Made by a program: the position numbers and the translations under genes. Shown in pieces: positions 26,444 through 35,097 of a stretch of 64,000 bases of DNA. How positions within the stretch are numbered: the first letter of the stretch is position 1; each line of letters begins with the position of its first letter. This DNA comes from SFTJ01 sp051871515 (GTDB lineage: Bacteria; Bacteroidota; Bacteroidia; Bacteroidales; Muribaculaceae): positions 1-64,000 of the forward strand of contig JBJECY010000081.1 in assembly GCA_051871515.1 (NCBI GenBank). The letters run 5' to 3'. The notes under the pieces are model-generated. The model was given only the letters and a program-made list of their open reading frames with translations, was not told where the DNA came from and did not search any database.

Positions 26444-27775
26444 TTATTGCTTCTTTAACCATTCAAGCAGTCGCTGCATCACCTTTGGCGAGATGGTTTG
26501 CTCAATGTTGCCATAATCGGCACAGGGAGCTATACATTCTTGAAACATGTGGTTGTATTGCAACCCGTTCTCAATCTCCAGGCGTTTGCCACCATACGCG
26601 GCATTGAGTACCGAAGCGTTGGTTGTGGCATTGACTTGAACATCGTTGCCTCCATAGAATGACAACATTGGTTGCCGTATCATATTGAGGTGAGGCACAG
26701 CGCAATATCGCACAAAGTGCATATACCATGGCGAGGTCATCACCTTTATCTGGCTATTGACGTTTTGCAGCGGCATGCCGCCTTCCATCAGTATGCTTTG
26801 CAGGCTTTTACTAAGTTTGTCAACATCTTGCACGGTATCGATGGCTGCAAAAGCCCTTTCAAGCCGGTCGAGCTGACTATCAGTAAGTTCAACGCCTCGT
26901 GAGCGGGCCATATCAATGTTTTGCGTCAACATGAGGTCTTTGCCTTTCACCACAGGAGCAGCAAGAGTGCTTATGAATTTCACATCTTTGCCATGTTCGG
27001 CAGCAAGCATTATGGCTATTTGTCCGCCCTCACTATGACCAACAACGCCAATCTTCTTTTTGTTTATCTGCGGCACCGTTTGCAAAAACTTCACTGCCGC
27101 CAACGCATCTTGCGCAAAATCGGCGGTGGTGACATTGGGTCCACATTCCGATGAGCCACCTGTGCCGCGGTCATCGTAGCGCAACACCGCTATTCCGTTA
27201 CGGGTGAGATAATCGGCAAGCACAAGAAACGGCTTATGCCCCAAAATCTCCTCGTCGCGGTTCTGCTGACCGCTGCCCGACACCAACACCACTGCCGTGA
27301 ACTTGCTGCCCTGCTCAGGCAAGGTGAGAGTGCCCGTGAGAGTGACATCGCCATGCGAGAAAGTCACTTCCTTAACATCGTAAGGAAACGGCGGTTGCGG
27401 TGTTTGCGGACGTTCAAGATAAGGATTATCGCTCACATGTTTCATATTAAACGGCAATTGCGTCAAGCCCTGACGGAATGTTCCTTTGAAACTGCCGTCA
27501 ACGGCATCGGCTGAGCAGCTGATGAGCATAGCCATCTTTTTCACGCCCACCGTGAAATAGTCGGCGCCCACGTTCACCGTGTCACACTCAATGTTCATTG
27601 CCATCTGCTTGGGCGAGTCGAACCACGCCTTGCCATCGGCAGCTATGCGCACCACCAACGGCAGTGTTGTGGCACCCACTTGCAAGTCGCCTTGCCATTT
27701 GCCCACAACATTACCCCAAGCCAAAACAAAAGCACTCAAAACACACATCACCCAAGTTGATACAATCCTTTTCAT
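26444..27775 (-). CDS. Secreted alpha/beta hydrolase (serine aminopeptidase S33-like)
   Basis: This 443-residue protein has a signal peptide (about 1-22). A lipocalin-like beta domain (about 22-120, GKWQGDLQVGATTLPLVVRI) is fused to an alpha/beta-hydrolase domain, with AVVLVSGSGQQNRDEE (oxyanion), VLRYDDRGTGGS, VGVVGHSEGGQIA (nucleophile Ser), MLSFYGGNDVQVN (Asp) and a final NGLQYNHMFQE (His). Many Bacteroidetes proteins of this layout are annotated as alpha/beta-fold hydrolases of unknown substrate. It lies 40 nt after cdd and 75 nt before the esterase gene, probably in the same transcript. Confidence 0.85.
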   Translation of the reverse strand: MKRIVSTWVMCVLSAFVLAWGNVVGKWQGDLQVGATTLPLVVRIAADGKAWFDSPKQMAMNIECDTVNVGADYFTVGVKKMAMLISCSADAVDGSFKGTFRQGLTQLPFNMKHVSDNPYLERPQTPQPPFPYDVKEVTFSHGDVTLTGTLTLPEQGSKFTAVVLVSGSGQQNRDEEILGHKPFLVLADYLTRNGIAVLRYDDRGTGGSSECGPNVTTADFAQDALAAVKFLQTVPQINKKKIGVVGHSEGGQIAIMLAAEHGKDVKFISTLAAPVVKGKDLMLTQNIDMARSRGVELTDSQLDRLERAFAAIDTVQDVDKLSKSLQSILMEGGMPLQNVNSQIKVMTSPWYMHFVRYCAVPHLNMIRQPMLSFYGGNDVQVNATTNASVLNAAYGGKRLEIENGLQYNHMFQECIAPCADYGNIEQTISPKVMQRLLEWLKKQ

Positions 27776-27815
27776 AAGCGTTCCTAATATGGAATATTAA
27801 ATAAAAACCTTTTCG

Positions 27816-28286
27816 CTAAAAATCGCTGAAGCAAAGCGGCAACAGGTCTTTTATGCTACTAAGCACATACACCTCGTTGCGTCCGCAAAGCAGAATCTCA
27901 ATGTCGTGTCGGCTGATGGTTTCGTATTCACGAATTGCCTGCCTGCAATGCCCGCAGGGCGACACCGGATTTTCAACAAAATCGCCATCGGTGAAAGCCG
28001 CTACGGCAAGCTTCTTGATGCCCACACCGGGATAATTGGCACCGGCATAATAGATGACGCTGCGTTCGGCGCATGTGCCCGAGGAGAATGCAGCATTCTC
28101 TTGGTTGGCTCCTTTGAGCATCACACCGTTATCAAGCAGCAAGGCAGCACCCACACAGAAGTGGCTATAAGGCGAATACGAACCTTTTGTGGCATTTTTT
28201 GCCATCTCAACAAGATTTTTATCTTCATTTGTTAACTCATTATAAGAGTAAACAGCTATCTTTGTAGTCAAAATTTTTTCTTTCAT
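27816..28286 (-). CDS. cdd: Cytidine deaminase
   Basis: This 156-residue zinc enzyme deaminates cytidine and deoxycytidine to uridine forms in pyrimidine salvage. The active-site motifs are GTCAERSVIY (Cys plus the proton-shuttle Glu) and SPCGHCRQAIREYE (the two other zinc Cys). SHFCVGAALLLDNG and KGANQENAAF bind substrate. The homotetrameric Cdd type fits the length. It overlaps head-to-head by two bases with the start of the LysM gene, and its own -7 box (TAAATTTG, 28305-28312) lies inside the LysM gene. Confidence 0.93.
   Translation of the reverse strand: MKEKILTTKIAVYSYNELTNEDKNLVEMAKNATKGSYSPYSHFCVGAALLLDNGVMLKGANQENAAFSSGTCAERSVIYYAGANYPGVGIKKLAVAAFTDGDFVENPVSPCGHCRQAIREYETISRHDIEILLCGRNEVYVLSSIKDLLPLCFSDF
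28257..28264 (+). promoter_or_regulatory. -7 box of the glucosaminidase/LysM gene, inside cdd
   Basis: TATCTTTG on the plus strand, 20 nt upstream of ATG 28285, lies within the first codons of cdd on the other strand. A TTTG at 28228 is 25 nt upstream, longer than usual. Confidence 0.45.
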
Positions 28287-29268
28287 GGCCTATCTGTTTT
28301 TACGCAAATTTATGTATTATTTTTCAAATAATATGCTAAAATACTCTTTTTGCACCACATTTTACGTGATTTTGGGTTGTTTTTTATCAACATCTCAAAC
28401 ACTTAAACTGTCAACCAAATATCTCAACTACATTGACCGCTACTGCACCTTAGCCCAAGAGCAGCAGCAACAACACGGCATACCGGCAAGCATCACCCTT
28501 GCGCAAGGGCTGCTTGAGAGCCAGTGCGGCGAGAGCCGCCTTGCCAAAGAAGGCAACAACCATTTTGGCATTAAGTGCTCAGGATGGAAGGGCGACACCA
28601 TACTTCAGGACGATGACGAGCGCCAAGAATGTTTTCGCAAATACAGCTCGGCACAACAATCGTATGAAGACCATTCGCTGTTCTTGAAGCGCAAACGCTA
28701 TGCTCCGCTTTTTGAACTCAACATCACCGACTATGCCGCATGGGCACGCACGCTCAAAGCATGCGGCTATGCCACCGACCCCGCCTATCCCGACAAACTG
28801 ATTAGAATAATTGAAACCTACGAGCTGTTTCAATACGATGACCCTAACGCTCAGCAACTGGCACAAAAACAAGAAGACACCAAACAGCCCGAAATCAGCG
28901 ATGACGAACTGGCAGCCGAGATTGCCGGCGAACACACGATACGCCGCCGTTGGGGATTATACTACATCATTGCCCGCGAGGGCGACACCTTTGAATCGCT
29001 GGCAAAAGAACTGAACATCAAAGCCAACAAACTGGCTAAATTCAACGACCTGAAGAAAGACGATGCTCTGGCACCGGGCGAGGTGGTGTGGATGCAAGAA
29101 AAAGAGAAAGAAGCAGCTATGGGATGCGACACCCATGTGGTGAAAACCGGCGAAACGCTCCACTCAATAGCTCAAGTATATGGCATCAGGCTCAAAAACC
29201 TTGCTAAACGCAACAAGATAAAAGAAAACTCCACATTGCAACCAGGCACCATATTGCGCCTGAGATAA
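28285..29268 (+). CDS. Peptidoglycan glucosaminidase (FlgJ-like) with two LysM domains
   Basis: This protein is up to 327 residues; ATG 28285 suits the promoter at 28257, with ATGs at 28312 and 28333 as alternatives. A signal/anchor segment (about 18-38) is followed by a beta-N-acetylglucosaminidase domain (about 45-175). That domain includes IPASITLAQGLLESQCGESRLA, with the catalytic Glu after LL, and NNHFGIKC. Two LysM repeats follow (about 218-262 and 282-326; YIIAREGDTFESLA and HVVKTGETLHSIA), which hold it to peptidoglycan. It likely trims cell-wall glycan strands during growth or division. It is monocistronic. Confidence 0.9.
   Translation: MAYLFLRKFMYYFSNNMLKYSFCTTFYVILGCFLSTSQTLKLSTKYLNYIDRYCTLAQEQQQQHGIPASITLAQGLLESQCGESRLAKEGNNHFGIKCSGWKGDTILQDDDERQECFRKYSSAQQSYEDHSLFLKRKRYAPLFELNITDYAAWARTLKACGYATDPAYPDKLIRIIETYELFQYDDPNAQQLAQKQEDTKQPEISDDELAAEIAGEHTIRRRWGLYYIIAREGDTFESLAKELNIKANKLAKFNDLKKDDALAPGEVVWMQEKEKEAAMGCDTHVVKTGETLHSIAQVYGIRLKNLAKRNKIKENSTLQPGTILRLR
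28305..28312 (-). promoter_or_regulatory. -7 box of cdd, inside the LysM gene
   Basis: Minus strand TAAATTTG lies 18 nt before the cdd ATG at 28286. No clear -33 element. Confidence 0.45.
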
Positions 29269-29387
29269 CTTAGCATCACAACAAACTGCCCACCTTGATT
29301 TGGTTGATTGTTACACATCAAATATTAATCCTAAAAAATGGTAACTTTTACCCTAATTAAGGTAATGCTTCTTTGCACCAATGCTCT

Positions 29388-29395
29388 TATCTTTG
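29388..29395 (+). promoter_or_regulatory. -7 box of the FMN-reductase/DXS-like/AraC genes
   Basis: TATCTTTG lies 35 nt upstream of ATG 29431. A TTTG occurs only 12 nt upstream, so the -33 element is unclear and activation by a regulator is possible. Confidence 0.45.
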
Positions 29396-29430
29396 CATCA
29401 GAGTAAAACTATTTACAAAAACATCAATTT

Positions 29431-29973
29431 ATGAGCAAGAAAATATTGATTATTTCAACCAGTTTGCGAGCCAACAGCAACTCAAACCAACTTGCAAACA
29501 GGTTTATGGAAGGAGCACAACAAAACGGCAACCAGGTGGAGATGATTTCTTTGCAAAACAAGCACATTGAGTTTTGCCGCGGCTGCCTTGCCTGCCAAAC
29601 TCTCAGAAAATGTGTTATCAACGACGATATGAACGCCATCATACCCAAGATGCATGATGCCGACGTGATAGCATTTGCCACTCCCATCTATTACTACGAG
29701 ATGAGCGGACAAATGAAAACATTGCTCGACCGCGCCAATGCGCTCTACGGCACAGACTATCATTTCCGCGACATCTATATGCTCACGTCAGCAGCCGAGG
29801 ATTCACCCGAGGTGCCGCAAAGAGCCATTGAAGGGCTTGGCGGTTGGATTGAGTGTTTTGAAAATGCACATCTGGCAGGAACGGTGTTTGCCGGCGGTGT
29901 TACCGATGCAGGCGAGATTGACGGGCACAATGCCCTCTCACAAGCCTACGACATGGGTAAATCAATCGTATAA
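29431..29973 (+). CDS. NADPH-dependent FMN reductase / flavodoxin-fold oxidoreductase
   Basis: This 180-residue flavodoxin-fold protein has the phosphate-binding start KILIISTSLRANSNSNQLA. A pair of cysteines in FCRGCLACQTLRKC is typical of iron-sulfur-flavoprotein-like reductases, and the FMN-contact segment is FATPIYYYEMSGQMKTLLDR. It probably reduces quinones, flavins or other small acceptors in the cytoplasm. A DXS-like gene follows after 40 nt and an AraC regulator after that, suggesting one regulated unit. Confidence 0.87.
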   Translation: MSKKILIISTSLRANSNSNQLANRFMEGAQQNGNQVEMISLQNKHIEFCRGCLACQTLRKCVINDDMNAIIPKMHDADVIAFATPIYYYEMSGQMKTLLDRANALYGTDYHFRDIYMLTSAAEDSPEVPQRAIEGLGGWIECFENAHLAGTVFAGGVTDAGEIDGHNALSQAYDMGKSIV

Positions 29974-30013
29974 TGTTCACAAAAACCAACCCTTATTTTC
30001 GCACTAATTCACA

Positions 30014-31774
30014 ATGTATATAGAACATATAAAATCACCTGCCGATGTTAAGCAGATGACCGTTCAACAATTGGAAGCATTGGCACAGGAAATGCGCACG
30101 TTGCTCATTGACAAACTCAGCGAGCACGGAGGCCATTGCGGTCCAAACCTGGGCATGGTTGAAGCTACCATAGCTTTGCACTATGTGTTTAATTCTCCTG
30201 CCGATAAGATTGTTTTCGACGTTTCACATCAAAGCTACGCCCACAAGATGCTCACAGGGCGTGCCGAGGCTTTCATCAGCAGCGAGCACTACGGCGACGT
30301 CTCGGGCTACACCGAGCCGGGCGAAAGCCCTCACGACCATTTCACCATTGGGCACACCTCAACCTCGGTTAGCCTTGCCTGCGGTTTGGCAAAGGGGCGC
30401 GACTTGCAGGGGCAAAGTGGCAACGTGATTGCCGTGATTGGCGACGGCTCGCTCAGCGGCGGCGAAGCACTTGAAGGACTCGACTGGGCTGCCGAACTCA
30501 ATACTAACCTCATTATCGTGGTCAACGACAACCAAATGTCGATTGCCGAAAACCACGGCGGACTATACCGAAACCTTGAAGAATTGCGCCTCTCAAACGG
30601 CACTTGCAGCAACAATCTGTTTCGCGCCATGGCGCTCGACTATGTTTATGAAGCCAACGGCAACAACATAGCCTCACTGATTGAGACATTCAAGAAAGTG
30701 AAAGACATTGACCACCCGGTAGTGGTACACATCAACACCCTCAAAGGGAAGGGCTATGAATTGGCCGAAAAAGACAAGGAACATTGGCACTGGAGCGCAC
30801 CTTTCAACAAATCCACCGGAGAACTCAAGCACAATTGCACAGATGAGGATTACAACGGCCTCACAGCCAATCATCTGCTTGAACTTATGAAACACGATAG
30901 CACAATATGCGCCATCACAGCCGGAACACCCGGCATTTGGGGGTGGACTCCCGAAAACCGCCGTCAAGCAGGTTCACAGTTTATTGACGTAGGCATTGCC
31001 GAGGAGCATGCCGTGGCGTTGGCTTCGGGCATTGCCAAAGCCGGCGGCAAACCGGTATTTGGCGTGTGCAGCTCGTTTATTCAACGTGCCTACGACCAAC
31101 TATCGCAAGACTTGTGCATCAACAATAATGCGGCAACCATATTGGTGCTGTGGGGTTCATTGTCGTCGATGACCGACGTGACTCACCTTTGCCACTTTGA
31201 TATTCCGCTGCTCTCAGGCATACCAAATTTGGTATATCTTGCGCCAACCAACCGCCAAGAATACCTTGCCATGCTCAATTGGAGCATCTCTTACACCGAG
31301 CACCCTGTGGCAATACGCGTGCCTGTGGGCTTAACTAAGCCTGCCAACCGCAAGGTTGACACCGACTATTCGGCACTCAACCGCTACGAAATGGTGCACA
31401 AAGGCAGCCAAGTGGCAGTGTTGGCATTGGGCAACTTCTTTGAGCTGGGCGAGAAAGTGTGTAGCCAACTCGCTGCCCACGGCATCGATGCCACGCTCAT
31501 CAACCCACGGTTTATTTCGGGCATCGACACACAGATGCTCAATGAGCTAAGCAGCAACCACAGCGTGGTGGTGACACTTGAAGACGGAGCTATTGAGGGC
31601 GGTTTTGGCGAAAAAATTGCCCGATACCTTGGTCCCACACCAGTGAAAACCTTGTGCTACGGAGCTAAAAAGCAGTTTGTTGACCGCTATAAACCGGCTG
31701 AATATCTTGCACAAAACCGATTGGTTGACAACCTGATAGCCCAAGACGTGATTAATTGCTTACATAAACTTTAA
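30014..31774 (+). CDS. 1-deoxy-D-xylulose-5-phosphate synthase-like transketolase-family enzyme
   Basis: This 586-residue thiamine-diphosphate enzyme has DXS architecture: FDVSHQSYAHKMLTGR near the N-terminus, the TPP/Mg motif GDGSLSGGEALEGLDWA through NDNQMSIAENHGG, and the pyrimidine-binding half with DVGIAEEHAVALASGIAKAG. It is shorter than the usual 620-640-residue housekeeping Dxs. It also has Ser and Ser where the standard enzyme reads WDVGHQAYPHKILTGR, and it sits with a flavodoxin-like reductase and an AraC gene. It may be a second, specialised DXS; whether the main dxs lies elsewhere cannot be seen here. Confidence 0.85.
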   Translation: MYIEHIKSPADVKQMTVQQLEALAQEMRTLLIDKLSEHGGHCGPNLGMVEATIALHYVFNSPADKIVFDVSHQSYAHKMLTGRAEAFISSEHYGDVSGYTEPGESPHDHFTIGHTSTSVSLACGLAKGRDLQGQSGNVIAVIGDGSLSGGEALEGLDWAAELNTNLIIVVNDNQMSIAENHGGLYRNLEELRLSNGTCSNNLFRAMALDYVYEANGNNIASLIETFKKVKDIDHPVVVHINTLKGKGYELAEKDKEHWHWSAPFNKSTGELKHNCTDEDYNGLTANHLLELMKHDSTICAITAGTPGIWGWTPENRRQAGSQFIDVGIAEEHAVALASGIAKAGGKPVFGVCSSFIQRAYDQLSQDLCINNNAATILVLWGSLSSMTDVTHLCHFDIPLLSGIPNLVYLAPTNRQEYLAMLNWSISYTEHPVAIRVPVGLTKPANRKVDTDYSALNRYEMVHKGSQVAVLALGNFFELGEKVCSQLAAHGIDATLINPRFISGIDTQMLNELSSNHSVVVTLEDGAIEGGFGEKIARYLGPTPVKTLCYGAKKQFVDRYKPAEYLAQNRLVDNLIAQDVINCLHKL

Positions 31775-31790
31775 ATATCTCCCAAAAACT

Positions 31791-32678
31791 ATGAAACAAG
31801 TTGAATTTTCAAGCGTGCAGCAATTCAATGACTACTACGATATTGAAACTACTCACCCTTTGGTGAATGTGATTCACTACGATAAGCCTCATGAATTGCA
31901 AGAACACATAGTGAAATACGGCATATACGCACTTTTTCTGAAAGAAAACAAAAGCTGCCAAATCTCCTATGGGCGCACAAAATATGATTTCGACGAGATG
32001 ACCGTAACCAGTTTCGCTCCCGGTCAGTCGATACACGTTCAGCCCTTCCCCGGAGTGAAGTATCCCAAATGGACAGCTTTGGTGTTTCACCCCGACTTGC
32101 TTGCACGCACCTCGCTGGGCAAAAACATGTCGCAATATGAGTTTTTCTCCTACACAAGCAACGAGGCTTTGCATCTCTCAGTAACCGAGATTGCAATCTT
32201 CCGCGAAGTGCTAAACATGATTGAGCAAGAACTCACACACCCCATTGACAAGCACAGCCGCCACCTCATAGTGTCGAACATTGAATTGCTCCTTAACTAC
32301 TGTCTGCGATTCTATGACCGCCAGTTTGTGACGCGTGAAGAGATAAACCACTCGGTGGTGAAGAAGTTTGAACAAATGCTCAAAGAGTACATCTCAACTC
32401 AGGCCCAAAGCGAAGGACTGCCCACAGTGGCTTATTTTGCCAATAAATGCTGCCTCTCAAACGGCTATTTTGGCGAGTTGGTGAGGGTTGAAACCGGACG
32501 CACGGCAAAAGACATCATCGCCAACCACATGCTCAACGCAGCTAAAGAGATGCTTAACAACAACTCTCTCACCATCAATCAGGTGAGCCAAAAACTGGGA
32601 TTTGAATATCCGCAACATTTTGTAAGGTTCTTCAAAGCGCACACTGGCAAAACACCATCGCAATACCGCTCGGCTTAA
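31791..32678 (+). CDS. AraC-family transcriptional regulator
   Basis: This 295-residue protein has a cupin-like N-terminal sensing half (LFLKENKSCQISYGRTKYDFDEM, SFAPGQSIHVQPFPGV) and a C-terminal double helix-turn-helix (about 195-295). The latter contains YFANKCCLSNGYFGELVRVETGRTA and the family signature INQVSQKLGFEYPQHFVRFFKAHTGKTPSQYR. It likely controls the two upstream genes (17 nt gap) and itself. No ligand can be deduced. Confidence 0.92.
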   Translation: MKQVEFSSVQQFNDYYDIETTHPLVNVIHYDKPHELQEHIVKYGIYALFLKENKSCQISYGRTKYDFDEMTVTSFAPGQSIHVQPFPGVKYPKWTALVFHPDLLARTSLGKNMSQYEFFSYTSNEALHLSVTEIAIFREVLNMIEQELTHPIDKHSRHLIVSNIELLLNYCLRFYDRQFVTREEINHSVVKKFEQMLKEYISTQAQSEGLPTVAYFANKCCLSNGYFGELVRVETGRTAKDIIANHMLNAAKEMLNNNSLTINQVSQKLGFEYPQHFVRFFKAHTGKTPSQYRSA

Positions 32679-32705
32679 TTTTTCACAACACAACAATAAA
32701 AAAAC

Positions 32706-32749
32706 CGGACCAATCTTCACCTCTCATTGCGAGAAAAAAGATTGGTCCG
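32706..32749. terminator. Terminator between the AraC gene and the unassigned glycosidase gene
   Basis: A perfect 12-bp stem, CGGACCAATCTT (32706-32717) with AAGATTGGTCCG (32738-32749). On the minus strand a run of Ts follows, so it mainly ends the minus-strand glycosidase operon; it may also stop the plus-strand transcript. Confidence 0.8.
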
Positions 32750-32785
32750 TAATCTTATATAATATGTAGCTAATTCTCTACACCA

Positions 32786-35065
32786 TTAAATGCTTGGATA
32801 GAGATTGAACGACTGCACTTTGTTGCCGTTTTCCATACGGTAGAGAGTCCAACCGCTTTGGTCAGCTTTACGTTCAAGTCGCCAGTTCAGAGCCGGGTTT
32901 TGCAACAACTTGCGTATGTGTGTTGGGAATGCTCCTGCACGGCGAGCTTCTTCCCATGTGCGTATCACATTGAAAATCTGATATTTGTACTTACATTTTT
33001 CAACATCTTTTTGGCTAACTTTGAGCATATAGGTTGCGCCATAGCCCACTGCGGTGGCCTCGATGTGCTCATATTGCTCAACTGTTGATTTTTCAGTAAT
33101 TGGGAAGTTTACGCCAAACGATGAAGGATAGAAATTGGCAAAGGTGACGTCGCGCAAGTCTTTGCCTTGACTAGTGGTGCTTCCCCACTCGCGAGTTTCG
33201 GCATCATACATGTTTTTGCCGCCGCCCACGTTCCACACACTTTGATAGTGCCAAGAGCCTTCAGAGAGAGTGGCTCCGGTGAAGCGCAAATCAGGCAAAT
33301 CATATTTCTTAGCTGTTTCAAACACACTGCGGAAGAAACGCTTCACCGAGTAAGCGCCAAAACCGTTATGGAACAAAAATTCCTGACCGTCTAAGTCAAA
33401 CATTCTCAAACCTGAGTTTTTGGCAATGTCGGCATAATGTTCGCCAATTTTATCCTGCAATTCAAGTCCGGGCACCAAGCCTTGATAAGCCCAACCAACG
33501 GTCACCTGCATCTTGTCAACAGCATCACCTGCCTTATGGCTGGCTTTGTTGGTGTTCCAATAGCCGCGAGTGACGTTGAGCAGTTTATAAGGTGCTTCTT
33601 TGCTCACGCCCAAATAGTGAATCAATTCCTTGCCAATCTTCACCATATTGAGTTCTTTGCAATGGCCTTCCCAGCAAGCAATTTCGTTGAGATAGGTTGG
33701 GTCGTCAACATATATCACGGTGTCGTTAGCCGAGATGTCGGCAGTCAAGTGCTTGCGATGCTGAATACAAGCGCTGTCAGATGGGAACGGGCTGCAATCC
33801 ATTGTGCCGGGAGCCATTGAGTTGGTGATGGTGGTGCGACCCAAAATCAAACCATCTTTGGCAAGCAAATTGGCATATTCAATGTGTGAGAGATTGCCTG
33901 TGGTGAAACGATAAGGTTTCTTGCTATTGGCACCACGGCCATCAATGTAACCGCCATTGCCGCGGTCAGGATTGAGGAACGGATGGTCATAGGCATGCAC
34001 CACCTTTAATCCCATTTGCTTGGTGTAAGAAGCGATGCTGTCATACAGTCCTCCATACGATTGAACATCGGGCATAAAGCAAGTTGGGTCTTTCACCCAT
34101 TTGCCTTGGAAAGTTGTATAAGGCAAATCTTCTTTTTTCACAATGTTTTGTATCACATCCATCAGCGCAATGCTGTCAGGGCTACCCCAAAGAGCAATTT
34201 TTGAACCGATGAAGTCAACACCAGGCACGTCTTGACGCATGAGGTGATTCGATTCGTTGTCAACAAACTCAGGCACACCCTCAGGCGAATAAATCACCTT
34301 ACCCTTGCGACGGTCGCGCGAGTGATAGCGTATGTCAATGCGGCCGTTAATGTCAACAGCGGCTGCATTACCGTATATTATACGGTAATAAGGGTCTTTA
34401 CGATTGTAGAAAGCCACGTCGTTGTGACCGTCACCGCCAAGGGTGAATTGCTGACCCTCATGCAGCGTGAGCGGCAATGGATATTTTTCGTGGTCGGGCG
34501 AGTGAGCAATATAACCGCCTGTGCCAGTTTCTGAGGTGTAGTGCGATTCGCCACCAATGGTGTTATCATCGAGCGCCATTACACCAATGGCATAGCACAC
34601 ATTAGCCGAAGTGTCGCGCGCAACACCAATTAAATCACCCAGCAGATTATCAATGTTGGTATAGAATTTACCCCATTGCACATCGTCAATGCCGTTGCGA
34701 GGCTCAAGGCTGCTAAGTTGCATTTTTATGTATTTATCGGTTGGTGTAACCTTCACTTTAGCCACCGAACCGTTGGAATATTTCAGTTCATAGATGCCAT
34801 TTTTCTTGTCGTAAGATGCACTTTGCGGATAGTAGTAACGGCGAGCTTCTTCATCGTAGAGCGAAAGAAGCGGCGATGGACGGTCAGCGGGGCTGAAGTT
34901 GCGGCTATCGCTGCGAGTGGTGTTCCACATTCCCACAATGTAACCTTTTTGGTTGATGTCAACCCCAAAATAATCGGTCTTAAGATGTACTTTTTCGTTT
35001 GATGCACATCCGCATGCCATTATACCAAGCACTGATAATAAGGCAAGTTTTGTGATTTTTTTCAT
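32786..35065 (-). CDS. Lipoprotein of an unassigned glycoside-hydrolase-like family (last gene of a GH31-GH2 operon)
   Basis: This 759-residue lipoprotein has a lipobox (GIMACGC, Cys18 likely). A beta-sandwich-like N-terminal half (about 25-300) precedes a probable TIM-barrel from about 310 (TTFQGKWVKDP, LKVVHAYDHPF). A beta-domain is inserted at about 440-520 (HLTADISANDTVIYV through MVKIGKELIHYLG to VTRGYWNTNKASHKAG). The barrel then resumes with LVPGLELQDKIGEHYA, MFDLDGQEF (557-562, likely acidic site) and EGSWHYQS (604-607). The 56647-59058 protein has the same order of motifs. I cannot assign a CAZy family. It follows the GH2 gene by 32 nt, so it probably shares its substrate. Confidence 0.7.
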   Translation of the reverse strand: MKKITKLALLSVLGIMACGCASNEKVHLKTDYFGVDINQKGYIVGMWNTTRSDSRNFSPADRPSPLLSLYDEEARRYYYPQSASYDKKNGIYELKYSNGSVAKVKVTPTDKYIKMQLSSLEPRNGIDDVQWGKFYTNIDNLLGDLIGVARDTSANVCYAIGVMALDDNTIGGESHYTSETGTGGYIAHSPDHEKYPLPLTLHEGQQFTLGGDGHNDVAFYNRKDPYYRIIYGNAAAVDINGRIDIRYHSRDRRKGKVIYSPEGVPEFVDNESNHLMRQDVPGVDFIGSKIALWGSPDSIALMDVIQNIVKKEDLPYTTFQGKWVKDPTCFMPDVQSYGGLYDSIASYTKQMGLKVVHAYDHPFLNPDRGNGGYIDGRGANSKKPYRFTTGNLSHIEYANLLAKDGLILGRTTITNSMAPGTMDCSPFPSDSACIQHRKHLTADISANDTVIYVDDPTYLNEIACWEGHCKELNMVKIGKELIHYLGVSKEAPYKLLNVTRGYWNTNKASHKAGDAVDKMQVTVGWAYQGLVPGLELQDKIGEHYADIAKNSGLRMFDLDGQEFLFHNGFGAYSVKRFFRSVFETAKKYDLPDLRFTGATLSEGSWHYQSVWNVGGGKNMYDAETREWGSTTSQGKDLRDVTFANFYPSSFGVNFPITEKSTVEQYEHIEATAVGYGATYMLKVSQKDVEKCKYKYQIFNVIRTWEEARRAGAFPTHIRKLLQNPALNWRLERKADQSGWTLYRMENGNKVQSFNLYPSI

Positions 35066-35097
35066 TGATTTACATTATTATTTATATGAGTTAATAA

